64,000 nucleotides of DNA from Sipunculus nudus (GCA_026874595.1 JAPPUL010000076.1:1-64000); one strand, 5' to 3'. Shown: positions 1-9,735, numbered from the stretch's first letter. Notes: generated by a model from the sequence alone, not told the origin. Numbers and translations: made by a program.

Positions 1-462
1 TATATCGCTAATAGGGTTTTTCATAAATGAATTAATCTCGTTTAGTAATTCTACTTTTAGTTCTTCCCGTTCTTCTATGGTGTCTATCTCAATATAATTC
101 TTACTTGATATTCTCTTCTCTATTAAAGAACTTATCTCAACTCGCCGTTGAATTATCTCATTCTCTGTTTGATAGCTTCCTTCTGGATATGCAAGTGATA
201 AGTCAAGTTTTATGTATAAAGACCTTGCTTCTGAACTTTTTGTAAATACCGTTATCTGAGGTAATGTATAGTAGGATTGATATGCTTTAAGTATCTTTTC
301 TTTCTTCGGAACTCCTGCATTTGGTTCTCCAACTATACGTAGATTAAGCAGTTCTTCTGATGTCCTTTGCGTATCTTTTGTATATGGATAATATAATGTA
401 AATAGTAATATCAGCGCAACACCTACTAAACTCAAGGTCAACGTTATTAATAGCATTTTCAT
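1..462 (-). CDS. fliL: FliL-like flagellar basal body protein, C-terminus cut by window edge
   Basis: The reading frame is open from an ATG at 462 to the left edge (154 codons). It begins MKMLLITLTLSLVGVAL, one membrane helix (about residues 3-25), followed by a soluble domain. That domain has the FliL pattern: a beta strand with LYIKLDLSLAYPEG, a helix with RRVEISSLIEKRI, and a late ELKVELLNEINSFM helix. FliL is a single-pass inner-membrane protein around the stator/MotB that supports torque in swimming bacteria. The C-terminal strand is outside the window. AGGAG lies 13 bases before the ATG, and a second ATG two codons in (456) is also possible. Other flagellar genes probably lie beyond the left edge. 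The assignment rests on fold pattern and length. Confidence 0.7.
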   Translation of the reverse strand, partial: MKMLLITLTLSLVGVALILLFTLYYPYTKDTQRTSEELLNLRIVGEPNAGVPKKEKILKAYQSYYTLPQITVFTKSSEARSLYIKLDLSLAYPEGSYQTENEIIQRRVEISSLIEKRISSKNYIEIDTIEEREELKVELLNEINSFMKNPISDI

Positions 463-626
463 CTTATAACTACATCTCCTGTTTTTATTCCTTATTATAC
501 AAAACCCTTTACTATATCCACACGCTTTATCTCTTTTCGGAAGGTAACTCCATTTTTATTCGTAAATCAATTCAATCGTTCTTTTTTTATGCTTTTTTAT
601 ACCTACTTTATTAAGTTTATTTTAAT

Positions 627-1343
627 ATGTCTAAACAAACTGCTCTCGTAACCGGTTCTGCTAAACGTATCGGCAAACAGATTGCTTTAGCTCTTGCTTC
701 ATGGGGTTTTAATATTGCTTTGCACTATAATTTATCCTATAAAGAAGTTATTGCTCTACAACAAGAAATCTCTAGATTTAATATCTCTTGTCATGTTTTT
801 AAAGCTGACCTTTCAAAGGAAAACGATTTAGCTTCTCTTATTACAAAAGTTTATAACAAATTTGGCAACCTCCATCTCCTCGTTAATAATGCTTCCGTTT
901 TTGAACAAGCTCCTTTTGCTAAAACCTCATTCGACATCTTTAACAATAATTTCAACACCAACTTTAAAGCACCTTTCTTCTTAACTAAAGATTTTGCTGC
1001 TATTGCTTCTAACGGGCATATCATTAATATTTTAGATGCTAAAATATCTTCCATAAGTCCTCTCTATCCCGCTTATAACCTTTCTAAAATCACTTTGCAT
1101 CATTTTACCAAATTTATTGCTAAAGAGCTTGCTCCCAATTTTCGCGTCAATGCCATTGCTCCAGGATATATCCTGCCACCCCCTACTAAAGATTTACAAT
1201 ATCTAGCTTCACGTCCTGCTAAAATCCCTCTAAAGATTCAATGTTCTACTAAAAATATCACTTCCTCTCTTAAGTTCTTACTCGATAACAACTTCATCAC
1301 TGGTCAAGTCATTTTTGTCGACGGCGGTGAAAACCTTTTATAA
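627..1343 (+). CDS. Short-chain dehydrogenase/reductase, pteridine reductase-like
   Basis: A 238-residue classical SDR enzyme. The Rossmann motif is TGSAKRIG near residue 9; the 'RIG' form is typical of pteridine reductase / FolM-type dihydromonapterin reductases rather than FabG (which has GIG). The NNAS strand motif is near residue 87, the catalytic YNLSK is near 152, and the C-terminal GQVIFVDGGENL is typical. The likely role is NAD(P)H-dependent reduction of a pteridine or another carbonyl in the cytoplasm; the substrate is inferred only from the RIG motif. It is on the lagging strand with pyrimidine-rich codons and faces away from fliL. No clear Shine-Dalgarno precedes the ATG. FabG-like activity is the main alternative. 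Confidence 0.75.
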   Translation: MSKQTALVTGSAKRIGKQIALALASWGFNIALHYNLSYKEVIALQQEISRFNISCHVFKADLSKENDLASLITKVYNKFGNLHLLVNNASVFEQAPFAKTSFDIFNNNFNTNFKAPFFLTKDFAAIASNGHIINILDAKISSISPLYPAYNLSKITLHHFTKFIAKELAPNFRVNAIAPGYILPPPTKDLQYLASRPAKIPLKIQCSTKNITSSLKFLLDNNFITGQVIFVDGGENLL

Positions 1344-1470
1344 ATCCTAAATCTTTGCTCTAAATCCCGTTTCTAATATTTTTATTCACTTTATTACTTT
1401 ATATTATAATAAATCCAGCTGCTAATCCCTTTCCCATCTAAATTTCACTAACCTCTAGTTCTTTATCTGA

Positions 1471-3384
1471 CTATTTCTTTATCTCATCCTCATCTTTAAC
1501 ATTCACATCCTTCTCCGCTACACCCTTCTCCACTACATATTCAATATCTTCATATTCTCCCGCCTCGCTCCCTCTACCTCTACCATCTTCTGTCCCTGTT
1601 ATCAAATACTCTTTTAACTTCATGCTATTTGTCTTATTTACATCTGATAACTCCAATGTACTCTTTAATAACCCCTGCAGCTTTTTACTATTTTCAAGAC
1701 TAGATTTTACTTTTTCATATATCTTCTTACTTACCTCAAGCACCTTTGCTATACTTTCTTTATAATCTAATAGCCTTCTCTCATTATTCAACATCCACTT
1801 CCCCACTTTATCATCCTCACTTCCTAACCCTTCTTTTATTAAATTTATACTCGTATTTAGCTTTACACTAAGTCCACTTATCTCTTCAGATACATTCTCA
1901 TAAAATCCTACCATCTCTTGTACCTGCTTATTCATATTCACATGTCCTATCTCATTCCCATTGCTAAGCGTCGTTAACTGTTTAATCTTATTTATACTAT
2001 CATCTAATGTCCCCGAAATGTTATTTACATTCGTTGCTGTTGATACTGATAGCTTCCTTATCTCCTCCGCTACCACCGCAAATCCCTTCCCCGCTTGCCC
2101 TGCATGCGCCGCCTCTATTGCTGCATTCATCGCAAGTAAATTTGTCTTCACCGCTATGTCGTTTATCACATTAACCAAATCTTGCATCTTATATGTGTCA
2201 TCATGCAATCTCTTTACCACCTCATCCGTTGTCTTTAACCTCCTCCCCCCATCCCGTATCACCTCCTGCAACCGCTTTACTGTCTCCTCCCTCTCTTTTA
2301 TGCCATAGGTCAACTCTTCAAGCTCTTTTGATGTTGCATGTGTTATATCCTGGGATTCATTTAGAAAACCTATTCGCTCTCTTAGCCCCTCCTGGGCCAA
2401 CAATATCTCTCCTTCTTCCATATCTAGTTTCCCCTTTAGCTTCCCCTCTAACTTATCAAGCTCCTTACTCTCCTCCTCTACCACTAAAAGCGCTTTGTGT
2501 AATAAAGCAAGCTCCTCTACACTCTCCTTATTTATCTCCCCTATTACTTCCCCTGTCTCCTTTATTGAACTACCCAATCGCAATACTTTACTTAGCAAAT
2601 TTCGTACCCTATTCACAAACTCATTTAATAATTCTACCACCTCATCACTATCTCTACTCCCTATACCATCATCTTCACTCTCCCCCTTATCATCAGAAAA
2701 AGCTTTTATATCTCGTCTTACAAAATCTAATAACATCTTACGTCCCAACTTAAGAGGGTGGATTACAAAATATCTTAAGAAGATTAACATTAAAAAAATT
2801 ATTACCACCAACGCTATTAATATGCTTTCCTCTATTACCTTCGTTTTATCCCCTATCACTCGCAATATAAGCTCCTTCTCTCCTTCCTTCTCTTCTTTTT
2901 CATTCGATTTCAAAAGTAATAGTAAATCTACATATGATTTGTTGAATTGCGTTGTTAGTTGCAGAATCTCTCCCGTATACTCTTCACTATATTCACCCCT
3001 ATAGGCCTTTGCAAATACATTACCATAACCAGATAATAAATCCTCAAGTCGTTTTAATAATATCTGTGCTCTCTCTCCTTCATTCTCCCCCTTAAGGCCT
3101 TCTAACAACACTCGCATACTTACTACCGACTCCTGCAATCCCCTATACCCCTCTTTATCTCCTAAACCAGCTTCCTTAACTCGCAGCAACTTTACATGAA
3201 AATCACTATATTTCATCTCAAGCTCTCCTGCCAATCTCATTCCTTCCCCCTCTATTACCCTCTCCTCCCCTAATACACTCCTCTCAACCTCCTCCAGTCT
3301 TTCTCCTATATAATACCACAAGAACACTAATATCCCAATGTTCAATATTATGTATAACACATAGTTTACGCCCCTTGCCCGCAT
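1471..3384 (-). CDS. Methyl-accepting chemotaxis protein
   Basis: A 637-residue transducer. A first membrane helix (about 8-25) is followed by a ~160-residue charged extracytoplasmic domain predicted to be helical. A second helix (about 187-207, ending [10 protein letters not shown]) leads into a HAMP-like segment ([16 protein letters not shown]). A long coiled coil follows, with the invariant signalling tip [20 protein letters not shown] near residues 415-440, which contacts CheA/CheW. The last ~40 residues are an acidic tail without an obvious CheR pentapeptide. The sensory ligand cannot be read from sequence. It is preceded by GGGGAAAAGGACT and is read as a single gene. Together with FliL and FlaA it supports a motile cell. 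Confidence 0.93.
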   Translation of the reverse strand: MRARGVNYVLYIILNIGILVFLWYYIGERLEEVERSVLGEERVIEGEGMRLAGELEMKYSDFHVKLLRVKEAGLGDKEGYRGLQESVVSMRVLLEGLKGENEGERAQILLKRLEDLLSGYGNVFAKAYRGEYSEEYTGEILQLTTQFNKSYVDLLLLLKSNEKEEKEGEKELILRVIGDKTKVIEESILIALVVIIFLMLIFLRYFVIHPLKLGRKMLLDFVRRDIKAFSDDKGESEDDGIGSRDSDEVVELLNEFVNRVRNLLSKVLRLGSSIKETGEVIGEINKESVEELALLHKALLVVEEESKELDKLEGKLKGKLDMEEGEILLAQEGLRERIGFLNESQDITHATSKELEELTYGIKEREETVKRLQEVIRDGGRRLKTTDEVVKRLHDDTYKMQDLVNVINDIAVKTNLLAMNAAIEAAHAGQAGKGFAVVAEEIRKLSVSTATNVNNISGTLDDSINKIKQLTTLSNGNEIGHVNMNKQVQEMVGFYENVSEEISGLSVKLNTSINLIKEGLGSEDDKVGKWMLNNERRLLDYKESIAKVLEVSKKIYEKVKSSLENSKKLQGLLKSTLELSDVNKTNSMKLKEYLITGTEDGRGRGSEAGEYEDIEYVVEKGVAEKDVNVKDEDEIKK

Positions 3385-3453
3385 AGTCCTTTTCCCCTTT
3401 CTTTATTGTTTCTTACCCCACCATTAACATCACAACATTAACGCTTATCTCGC

Positions 3454-4008
3454 TCACTTCCTTAAAGAGCCACTTCCTACTTCTATCGCTCCATAATCAC
3501 ATTCTTTTACACACCTTAAACACCCAGTACAGGCGCTAGTGTCTATCTCCCCCCTATAGCCCCCATAAAATAATATCGCCTTCTCATCACATGATTTTCT
3601 ACATTCCGTACACCCCTCACCTGCCTTCCAAGACAAACACAAATCCTTGCTTATCTTTACTTCTACATCTATACGCCCCTCCCCCCCCTCTTCCAATACC
3701 CCATAGCTACACGCCTTTACGCACTCTTTACAAAATGTACAGTAGCCTCCTTCTCTAAAATCTATATAGGGTACGTTATACTTACTTATTCGTATTATCC
3801 CCTCCTCACACGCCTTCATACAATAACCCGCACAGCTTATACACTTTACAAATTTTGCCCCGTCTATATTATACGGAGGCCTTATCTCAGCCCATTCCCC
3901 CCTCGCAAATATTACCCCTTTCAACGATTTGAAAAAGTCTCGACGTCCAAACTCTACAACACCTCCTGCAACACCTCCTGCATCTCCTTCTCTTTGTCCT
4001 CTTTTCAT
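3454..4008 (-). CDS. napF: NapF-type ferredoxin with four [4Fe-4S] cysteine clusters
   Basis: A 184-residue soluble iron-sulfur protein. An N-terminal RRDFFKSLKG resembles the start of NapF/MauN ferredoxins. Four cysteine groups follow: CISCAGYCMKAC, CTFCKECVKAC, C-x8-CTECRKSC and CTGCLRCVKEC. The third group, with a long gap after its first cysteine, is characteristic of NapF. NapF is a cytoplasmic accessory to periplasmic nitrate reductase, but no napA/D is in this window, so the partner is unknown. The gene starts 35 bases after the upstream radical SAM gene on the same strand, which suggests co-transcription and possibly electron supply to that enzyme (inference). The Shine-Dalgarno is weak. 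A molybdenum-cofactor cluster lies 7 kb away. Confidence 0.75.
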   Translation of the reverse strand: MKRGQREGDAGGVAGGVVEFGRRDFFKSLKGVIFARGEWAEIRPPYNIDGAKFVKCISCAGYCMKACEEGIIRISKYNVPYIDFREGGYCTFCKECVKACSYGVLEEGGEGRIDVEVKISKDLCLSWKAGEGCTECRKSCDEKAILFYGGYRGEIDTSACTGCLRCVKECDYGAIEVGSGSLRK

Positions 4009-4043
4009 AGCACTACTGCCACTCTATATTTCAAAAATTTATA

Positions 4044-5579
4044 TCAAAAATTATACGTATACCATTCATCACAACCTTTGCAAAATTCATCAATCTCCCC
4101 TCTATGATCTCTCTCATACACTTTGTCTTGACGCCGCCATATCTTATCTATATCCTCCTCAAATACATTCCCATAACTCATTTCCCCATTTATATCTTGT
4201 TTGCAAAAACTTACTCGTCCATCGCTTAATACTATCATATCCCGCTTTAAATGCCAACAGCCAAACCTCTTTAACGGACTAAGTTCAACCCCTTGTCTAT
4301 CTTTTAGCTCTCCACTATAACTATTATGTTTTTGGAGAATTATTCTATCCTTATAGGCTGACCACTTCTTATAATAATTATCAAGTTCTTCTCCATTCTC
4401 TTTCATCTGTAACATCTGTATATAGCTGCCTTTTGGGCCTCGCTCAAGTAGATAATGTGCTGCCTTCTCAAGCTCTTCTAATTCTATTCCTCCCCCGCGT
4501 AACTCCTTATATCTATCCTTCGATATGCTATCTAAAGATAGCAATATATATAATCTGCCTTCCCCTCCGTCAAGCTCTCGTAATTTGTCTATACTTTCAT
4601 AGCTTAATTTCCCTCCATGCGTCTCTATTAGTAGCTTTATCCCTTCTTTCTTTAACGTCTTTTCTATTAGCTCATATATCTTATCATGCAAAAATGGCTC
4701 CCCCATATAACTAAAACTTATATATACTTCCCCTGTATAACTATACAACTTCTCTAAAAACTTTAGATACTGCCCCACATCCATATCCTTTGCCTTCCGT
4801 CTCATTAAATGCGTCCTCGGGCATATTACACATTCACAATCACATCTATTTGTTATCTCTACCTCAACATACGATGGGACACTACGCATAAATATCGGAT
4901 GCTCTTTTACTAAATGTTCTATCCCCTTTACTCCCCTCTTAAGGCCCCTATCGCTAAGCCCTTTTATACACCCCTTTACTACTTTATAATTTCTGCGATT
5001 GTTTACTCTTAGTTCAAGCCGCTCAACTCGAAAATCATATTCACATACCAAAACTTCCACATCATAGCGATTTATATCTTCGTTAATTAACTCCTCTATA
5101 CTACCCCTACTATACCTCTCAAGCCTCCCTCTCCCCTCCTCCTCCTTCAATAACTTCTTTAGTAATTCATGACTCACTACCTCCCCGCATAACCCTAAAG
5201 GATAATTCTCACTAAAGCTATATTCTGCATGCTCTTCTTCATGCAGTTTTAGTAGCTTTAATTGCTCCTTACAATCGCTTAGTGGACTGTCTGTATATTG
5301 GATTAGTATGCTTTCATAACCTGCTAGCTTTTCTACCAACAGTTTTAGAATATCTACTGTATACCCTTCCCCTACATCCCACGTCCTCTCTTCATCTGCC
5401 AAATTCTCATACTCGCTTCTACCACGCTCCTTTTTCCCATATATATGAAATATCTCTTCTCCCAAAATCCCTTGCACACTTTCTAATACATAATCTAAAC
5501 TAGTTCTACCACCCAAATCCAACTCTTTTGTCGCATACTCTGTATTTAATATAGATATTAATACAACTGCCCTTTTCAA
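4044..5579 (-). CDS. Radical SAM protein with N-terminal extra domain and SPASM domain (spiro-SPASM type)
   Basis: A 511-residue protein. Residues about 1-215 form a domain resembling nucleotidyltransferase/glycosyltransferase-A folds, without a clear catalytic signature. At about 245-256 is the radical SAM cluster motif CDCECVIC (CxxxCxxC), followed by SFSYMGEPFLH (the GGEP-like strand). The C-terminus has SPASM-like cysteines: RFGCWHL near 435, VSFCKQD near 455 and FCKGCDEW near 498. The same architecture defines the 'spiro-SPASM' family known from spirochaetes, whose reaction is unknown to me. The start is TTG with AGGAGAGGAG 5 bases upstream. It is followed at 35 bases by the NapF-like ferredoxin. 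SPASM enzymes usually modify peptides or mature proteins, but no precursor peptide was found nearby. Confidence 0.8.
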   Translation of the reverse strand: MKRAVVLISILNTEYATKELDLGGRTSLDYVLESVQGILGEEIFHIYGKKERGRSEYENLADEERTWDVGEGYTVDILKLLVEKLAGYESILIQYTDSPLSDCKEQLKLLKLHEEEHAEYSFSENYPLGLCGEVVSHELLKKLLKEEEGRGRLERYSRGSIEELINEDINRYDVEVLVCEYDFRVERLELRVNNRRNYKVVKGCIKGLSDRGLKRGVKGIEHLVKEHPIFMRSVPSYVEVEITNRCDCECVICPRTHLMRRKAKDMDVGQYLKFLEKLYSYTGEVYISFSYMGEPFLHDKIYELIEKTLKKEGIKLLIETHGGKLSYESIDKLRELDGGEGRLYILLSLDSISKDRYKELRGGGIELEELEKAAHYLLERGPKGSYIQMLQMKENGEELDNYYKKWSAYKDRIILQKHNSYSGELKDRQGVELSPLKRFGCWHLKRDMIVLSDGRVSFCKQDINGEMSYGNVFEEDIDKIWRRQDKVYERDHRGEIDEFCKGCDEWYTYNF

Positions 5580-5637
5580 TAACTCCTCTCCTTTTATTTT
5601 TTTTACGCTAAAGTTGATCTACTTTTTTAAAAAAAAC

Positions 5638-6624
5638 TCACAGCAACTTCTTATAACTCCATATGTCAAACAACCCAAGCAAAAATAGCATAACTACATA
5701 AATAAATGCACTCAAGGCCGTTGTCGCAAGTATTATATTCAAGGTTATCTCTTTATCTGCTTCCATCTCAGATGCTATTACATAGCTTAATATAGCTGTT
5801 GGTGAGGCCAAAAAGATCATTGTCGCAACAAAATCAGCATCCCCTGCTTTAAATAATATCAACAATATCGCTCCCAAAAACGGTGATAATACTAGCTTAT
5901 ACATTGTCGGGATTATTGTATCTCTTATCAATCGAAAACTTGATCCTATATCTAGTTGTCCCCCTATTACTATTAATGCTATTGGTAAGGGTATCTTTTG
6001 TAAAATCCCTAAGCTCATGTCTAGTACTGGTAAGCTCTCAGGCCGCACAAACGATAATAATAATCCTATTATTGCTGCTAGTGTTAGCGAATTTGTAAAT
6101 ATCCCTTTTAGTATATAGATAACTATTTCCTTAAATTCTAATTCGGCTTCCCCCATTGCCGCTCGTTTTGCATAGATTAAGAAAATTACTGACAATATAT
6201 TATAGGATGGCGCTCCTACCGCTAGCAACAATGAGGCATAATACATCCCTGAATCTCCAAGCGCACTTAAGATCAAGGGAATCCCTATAAACGCCATGTT
6301 CCCTCGTAAGGAACACATCGCCCAAACCCCTCGCCTCTCCGGTAACTCATTTCTTACATATGCACTAATATATCCTATTAAACCCATCAGTAACGACACT
6401 ATCGCCAGGACCATAGGCCCTTTTACCTCTATAAAACTACTTATACTCGTTTTCGATACTTCATCTACCACTAAGGCCGGCAGCCCTATATAATACACTA
6501 ACTTCGCCATGCTATCAAGACCTTCCTCCGTTACCCACCCATACCTGCGTATTATATAGCCTATTAATATTACTACCACCACCGGAACTATCACTATTAA
6601 CGTCGATAGCCCTATCTCTAACAT
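5638..6624 (-). CDS. AEC (auxin efflux carrier) family transporter
   Basis: A 328-residue integral membrane protein with about ten hydrophobic helices in two halves, starting MLEIGLSTLIVIVPVVVVIL. Family features include the early LVYYIGLPALVVDEVS helix, MCSLRGNMAFIGIPLIL in the first half and TMIFLASPTAILSYVIASEM near the end. Bacterial AEC proteins export or exchange malate, other organic acids or similar anions across the inner membrane; the substrate here is unknown. The gene lies 58 bases upstream of the radical SAM gene, so it may be the first gene of a three-gene unit. It is preceded by a long purine tract carrying many AGGAGG-like sequences. Confidence 0.85.
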   Translation of the reverse strand: MLEIGLSTLIVIVPVVVVILIGYIIRRYGWVTEEGLDSMAKLVYYIGLPALVVDEVSKTSISSFIEVKGPMVLAIVSLLMGLIGYISAYVRNELPERRGVWAMCSLRGNMAFIGIPLILSALGDSGMYYASLLLAVGAPSYNILSVIFLIYAKRAAMGEAELEFKEIVIYILKGIFTNSLTLAAIIGLLLSFVRPESLPVLDMSLGILQKIPLPIALIVIGGQLDIGSSFRLIRDTIIPTMYKLVLSPFLGAILLILFKAGDADFVATMIFLASPTAILSYVIASEMEADKEITLNIILATTALSAFIYVVMLFLLGLFDIWSYKKLL

Positions 6625-6938
6625 CTAGCTCTTCCTCCTCTTCCTTCTCTTCCTCCTCTTCCTCCTCTTCCTCCTTCTACAACCCTTCCTCCTTTTACAC
6701 CTCTTTTGTCCCTCATATTTAATATAAACTCCTTAATCGTTTTATCTCCCCTTTTCCCTATAATTATCCTACAAATCTAGCCGCTTCCTATTTCCTTGTC
6801 AACTCTTTATCTCATTCTATTTTTCTTTAAATTAATACCTTAGCCTATCCCCTTTATTTTCTCTATCCCATCTACTAGCAACATTTTATCTCCCTACTTT
6901 TATAGACTTTATCCCAGCTTTTTAGTTTCTTTGCTCTT
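6625..6938. repeat. Intergenic region with polypyrimidine (TTCCTC) repeat
   Basis: This gap lies between the divergent AEC transporter (minus) and histidine kinase (plus) genes. From about 6629 to 6676 the plus strand is almost pure pyrimidine: an irregular array of CTTCCTC / TTCCTCCTC units. On the minus strand this reads as repeated AGGAGGAAG, giving many stacked Shine-Dalgarno-like sequences just upstream of the AEC ATG. The rest is T/C-rich, with no ORF, tRNA or clear hairpin seen. Both genes' promoters presumably lie here, but none is convincing. Confidence 0.7.
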
Positions 6939-8207
6939 ATGCCTTTTAAAATAAATACCAGCTTCACAAATACTTTAGCTCCATTAGCATATTTAAACAA
7001 ATATATTCTCACTATTCCTAATATCTATATTAATACTTATAAGGCTTTCTTCGCAAGTAAAGGACCCCTTATCATTATCATATTCGCAAATTCCCTCATC
7101 TTAGCTTCATATCTTGACCAAAATTATAAGTACCTTAGACTCAATTTCTATATAACTTCTTATGCCGCTATCACTTTACAACTTGTCATATTCGCCAATA
7201 TCTATATCTATAAAGCCTTTGGTATCAATTCTTACTTCTTTAAACTCTCCGCTTTCTTTTACAATATCATCTTAATCCTTTTCTCTTCTACCATAATATT
7301 TTATACTCAAGAACCTAAAACCGGTTGGTGGGTCCTTCACTTCCTCTTCATCTTCATTATCGCTCAGCTTAATTATTTCCACATCAATTTACTACTGCTT
7401 GTTAGCGCAACTCCTTCTTTAATCTCTACCATCTTTATCTTACAACAAATCCCGCACTCTTTTTACTTTATCTCATACGGTTATGGCATTAGTGTTGTCT
7501 CCGCTTTACTATACTACTATCAAGCCAAACTTAAGCAAAGTGAAGATTCTATTCAAAAACAAAATATCTCTCTCTTAAAAGAAATTAACCATTTAGCCCT
7601 TCTTAAAGAAAAAGAACGTATCTCAAGAGACCTCCATGACTCCCTCGGAGCTTCCCTTACTGCTAATGTCATTTATTCGCAAATCGCTTCTGATACCATA
7701 AATTCTGACTCGCAAAAAACTGTTGACGCTCTTTCCAAAATAAATGATCTGTCTCGTGATGCTCTGGTCCAAATGAGAAACGTTATTCACGAAATTACTG
7801 ACCACCATAATATCCAATTAAACGACTTTGTTTCTTACATCCAAAATAAATTAACGCACTTCCTAAATTTAAGAAATCTTAATCTTAGCTTCAACTTCAA
7901 CTCTAAAGATAACATTAACGCATTAAATCCTTCTATCAAATTTAGCCTTAACAAAATTATCACCGAATGGTTTAATAACATTATGAAGCACTCCAATGCC
8001 TCCAAAGCTTCTCTTTCGCTCAACATCTTTGCCCAATATATCGTTTTAGACATTAAAGATAATGGTATGGGCTTTGATAAAAAGCAATTTGTTAAAGGTA
8101 ACGGGATTCGCAATATCGAGTTTAGAGCTCAAGAAATGAATGCTAAGATTAATATCCAGACTTCTAAAAACGGGACCTCTTTATATATTAATTTCCCTAT
8201 CTCTTAG
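6939..8207 (+). CDS. Membrane sensor histidine kinase, NarX/DesK-like (HisKA_3)
   Basis: A 422-residue kinase. Residues about 45-195 contain five or six hydrophobic helices (for example GPLIIIIFANSLILASYL and ISYGYGISVVSALLYYY). A short coiled coil follows. The HisKA_3 dimerisation helix reads EKERISRDLHDSLGASLTAN with the phospho-accepting His near 232. A HATPase domain follows: an N-box around KIITEWFNNIMKHSNASK, DNGMGFD, then GNGIRNIEFRAQEM and a final GTSLYINFPI strand. Kinases of this group normally phosphorylate NarL/LuxR-type regulators; no response regulator is in this window, so it is an orphan here. The signal is unknown. It is a lagging-strand, pyrimidine-rich gene standing alone between two minus-strand genes. 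Confidence 0.9.
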   Translation: MPFKINTSFTNTLAPLAYLNKYILTIPNIYINTYKAFFASKGPLIIIIFANSLILASYLDQNYKYLRLNFYITSYAAITLQLVIFANIYIYKAFGINSYFFKLSAFFYNIILILFSSTIIFYTQEPKTGWWVLHFLFIFIIAQLNYFHINLLLLVSATPSLISTIFILQQIPHSFYFISYGYGISVVSALLYYYQAKLKQSEDSIQKQNISLLKEINHLALLKEKERISRDLHDSLGASLTANVIYSQIASDTINSDSQKTVDALSKINDLSRDALVQMRNVIHEITDHHNIQLNDFVSYIQNKLTHFLNLRNLNLSFNFNSKDNINALNPSIKFSLNKIITEWFNNIMKHSNASKASLSLNIFAQYIVLDIKDNGMGFDKKQFVKGNGIRNIEFRAQEMNAKINIQTSKNGTSLYINFPIS

Positions 8208-8242
8208 AATCGATCCTTTAAACTCTTTTTGCAAAAATAGCT

Positions 8243-9073
8243 TTAACGACTTTGTAATATATCTAGATATTCCGTAAGCTCATCCTCTGACTTTATACCA
8301 AAATAGTACAGCACTTTGTCTTCTATTCTAAGCATTATATCCGCTGTCACCCTCGGATAGTAACTTAATATATTTCCTAAATATACGCTATATACTATGT
8401 CCTTCTCATCTACTCCCGCAAATAAGGGATTGTGATGATAATCTATTGCCGCTATCAAGGGCTTTGGAAAACCCCACTTCTCCGTAATCTTTGCACCTAT
8501 CTCCGCATGTGTTAAGCCAATTGCAAGACGCTCAAGCTCCCATGTATCTACTCCTCGACTCTCACTTAGCAAATCTATTCTATCCATAACTCCAGGTATT
8601 ATATTCAAAAATATAAGCTTTCCTATATCGTGCAGTAAGCCAGCTGTATACGCCACTTCCTTACTACATTCACTATTATGTATTTTTAATATCTCTTTTG
8701 CATATTTTGCACACTTGTTTGAATGTCGGCTTATACTTTCCATCGAACCATAAAATTTGTCGATTATACTAAGTCCTGCTATCCTCATAAGCACCATCGT
8801 CAACTCTCGGGTTCCTATTATCGTTATCGCTCGTTCTATCGTCGCTACTCGACTACGGGTTTTATAATGTGCTGAGTTGGCAACCTTTAATACATCAAAC
8901 ATCAAGGCCGGATCTCGACGGATTATATCGCCTATCGCTTTTACATCCGCATTCCGATCCTTTACTAATTCTGATACCTCCTCTATATTATCTGGCAAGG
9001 ATGGTATTTGATCTATCTCTTGTTCTATCTTGTGAATTAGTAACTGCTTCTTATGCACTTTTTGTTCATTCAT
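8243..9073 (-). CDS. HDOD domain protein
   Basis: A 276-residue protein dominated by an HDOD domain (about residues 20-220). Motifs include QIPSLPDNIEEVSELVKDRN, DIIRRDPALMFDVLKVANSA, a conserved IERAITIIG helix, AGLLHDIGKLIF and LTHAEIGAKI. HDOD domains are relatives of HD phosphohydrolases and usually act as signalling or regulatory modules; here a HD pair is present in LLHDIGK. The frame could extend 13 codons upstream, but the ATG at 9073 is preferred because AGGAGAGGGG lies just before it. The last ~50 residues are not assigned. It is a leading-strand gene, about 100 bases downstream of the LptC-like gene. Confidence 0.85.
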   Translation of the reverse strand: MNEQKVHKKQLLIHKIEQEIDQIPSLPDNIEEVSELVKDRNADVKAIGDIIRRDPALMFDVLKVANSAHYKTRSRVATIERAITIIGTRELTMVLMRIAGLSIIDKFYGSMESISRHSNKCAKYAKEILKIHNSECSKEVAYTAGLLHDIGKLIFLNIIPGVMDRIDLLSESRGVDTWELERLAIGLTHAEIGAKITEKWGFPKPLIAAIDYHHNPLFAGVDEKDIVYSVYLGNILSYYPRVTADIMLRIEDKVLYYFGIKSEDELTEYLDILQSR

Positions 9074-9174
9074 ATTGTTCCCCTCTCCTGCTATATATGA
9101 ACAGCTAACCATTACAAATCATACACTTTATTTCATCCCTACTCTACTTACTTTTCTACCATTTACACCATAGC

Positions 9175-9735
9175 TTATGGATCCAATGTTACCACTTCGT
9201 CTAATTCTACCTCCGATAACTTCTTATCTGCATATAAATTTGTTCCCACCACTCGCACTATCCTTTCCTTTGTTGTTTCTTGTTTGTAAATTATTACTCG
9301 CTCCTCTCCTTCTGTGTACAATATCTCCTGCTCATTATCCCAAAATATCCGCTCCGTCTCAAGCCGCATCTCATTATCACGTTTCACAACCACATTACCC
9401 CACGCCTCCAAATCAAGACTATCATAATTTACTTTCGCTTTATCTGATGTTAATTCCGTATATATAACCTCATCAGCATCCCGGCTTATATATAATGTCC
9501 TTAAATTATCTAGCCATATCTCTTGGGCTCGCTTAAATAATGTCTTCCTATTCCCAATTATTATTGTCGTTAGACGATTTTGACTATCATAAGCAAATAC
9601 CTTTGTCGCCTTTGCCTGGATAGATGGAACTATCACTGTCTCCCTTATTGCTTGTATATCATCTAGTTCCTCATCAGTGCATCCCCAAATATTCAAGGCC
9701 AGTATTATTACTAGCAATATCTTTAGTTGTCTCAC
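9175..9735 (-). CDS. lptC: LptC-like lipoprotein (LPS-export periplasmic component family)
   Basis: A 186-residue protein with a GTG start (TAGGGAGC seven bases upstream) and a lipobox-like signal, MRQLKILLVIILALNIWGC, so probably lipidated. The rest is a beta-rich chain with the LptC/LptA pattern: KATKVFAYDSQNRLT, SDKAKVNYDSLDLEAWGNVVV, LETERIFWDNEQEILYTEGE, VVGTNLYADKKL. LptC bridges the LptBFG transporter and LptA in moving lipopolysaccharide across the periplasm. That would imply an exported glycolipid in this lineage; no other lpt gene is visible here. A generic OstA-like protein is the alternative. It is transcribed in the same direction as the nucleotidyltransferase upstream. Confidence 0.65.
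   Translation of the reverse strand: MRQLKILLVIILALNIWGCTDEELDDIQAIRETVIVPSIQAKATKVFAYDSQNRLTTIIIGNRKTLFKRAQEIWLDNLRTLYISRDADEVIYTELTSDKAKVNYDSLDLEAWGNVVVKRDNEMRLETERIFWDNEQEILYTEGEERVIIYKQETTKERIVRVVGTNLYADKKLSEVELDEVVTLDP

Noticed and set aside
1961-2753. Several plus-strand ORFs opposite the chemotaxis receptor
   Set aside because: Low-complexity Leu/Ser/Pro proteins arising from the pyrimidine-rich complement of a purine-rich gene.
6629-6676. CRISPR-like array
   Set aside because: Irregular short purine repeat with no spacers or cas genes.
8226-8237. TTTTTGCAAAAA palindrome as terminator between two convergent genes
   Set aside because: Perfect but only A/T with one GC step; no run of T beyond the stem.
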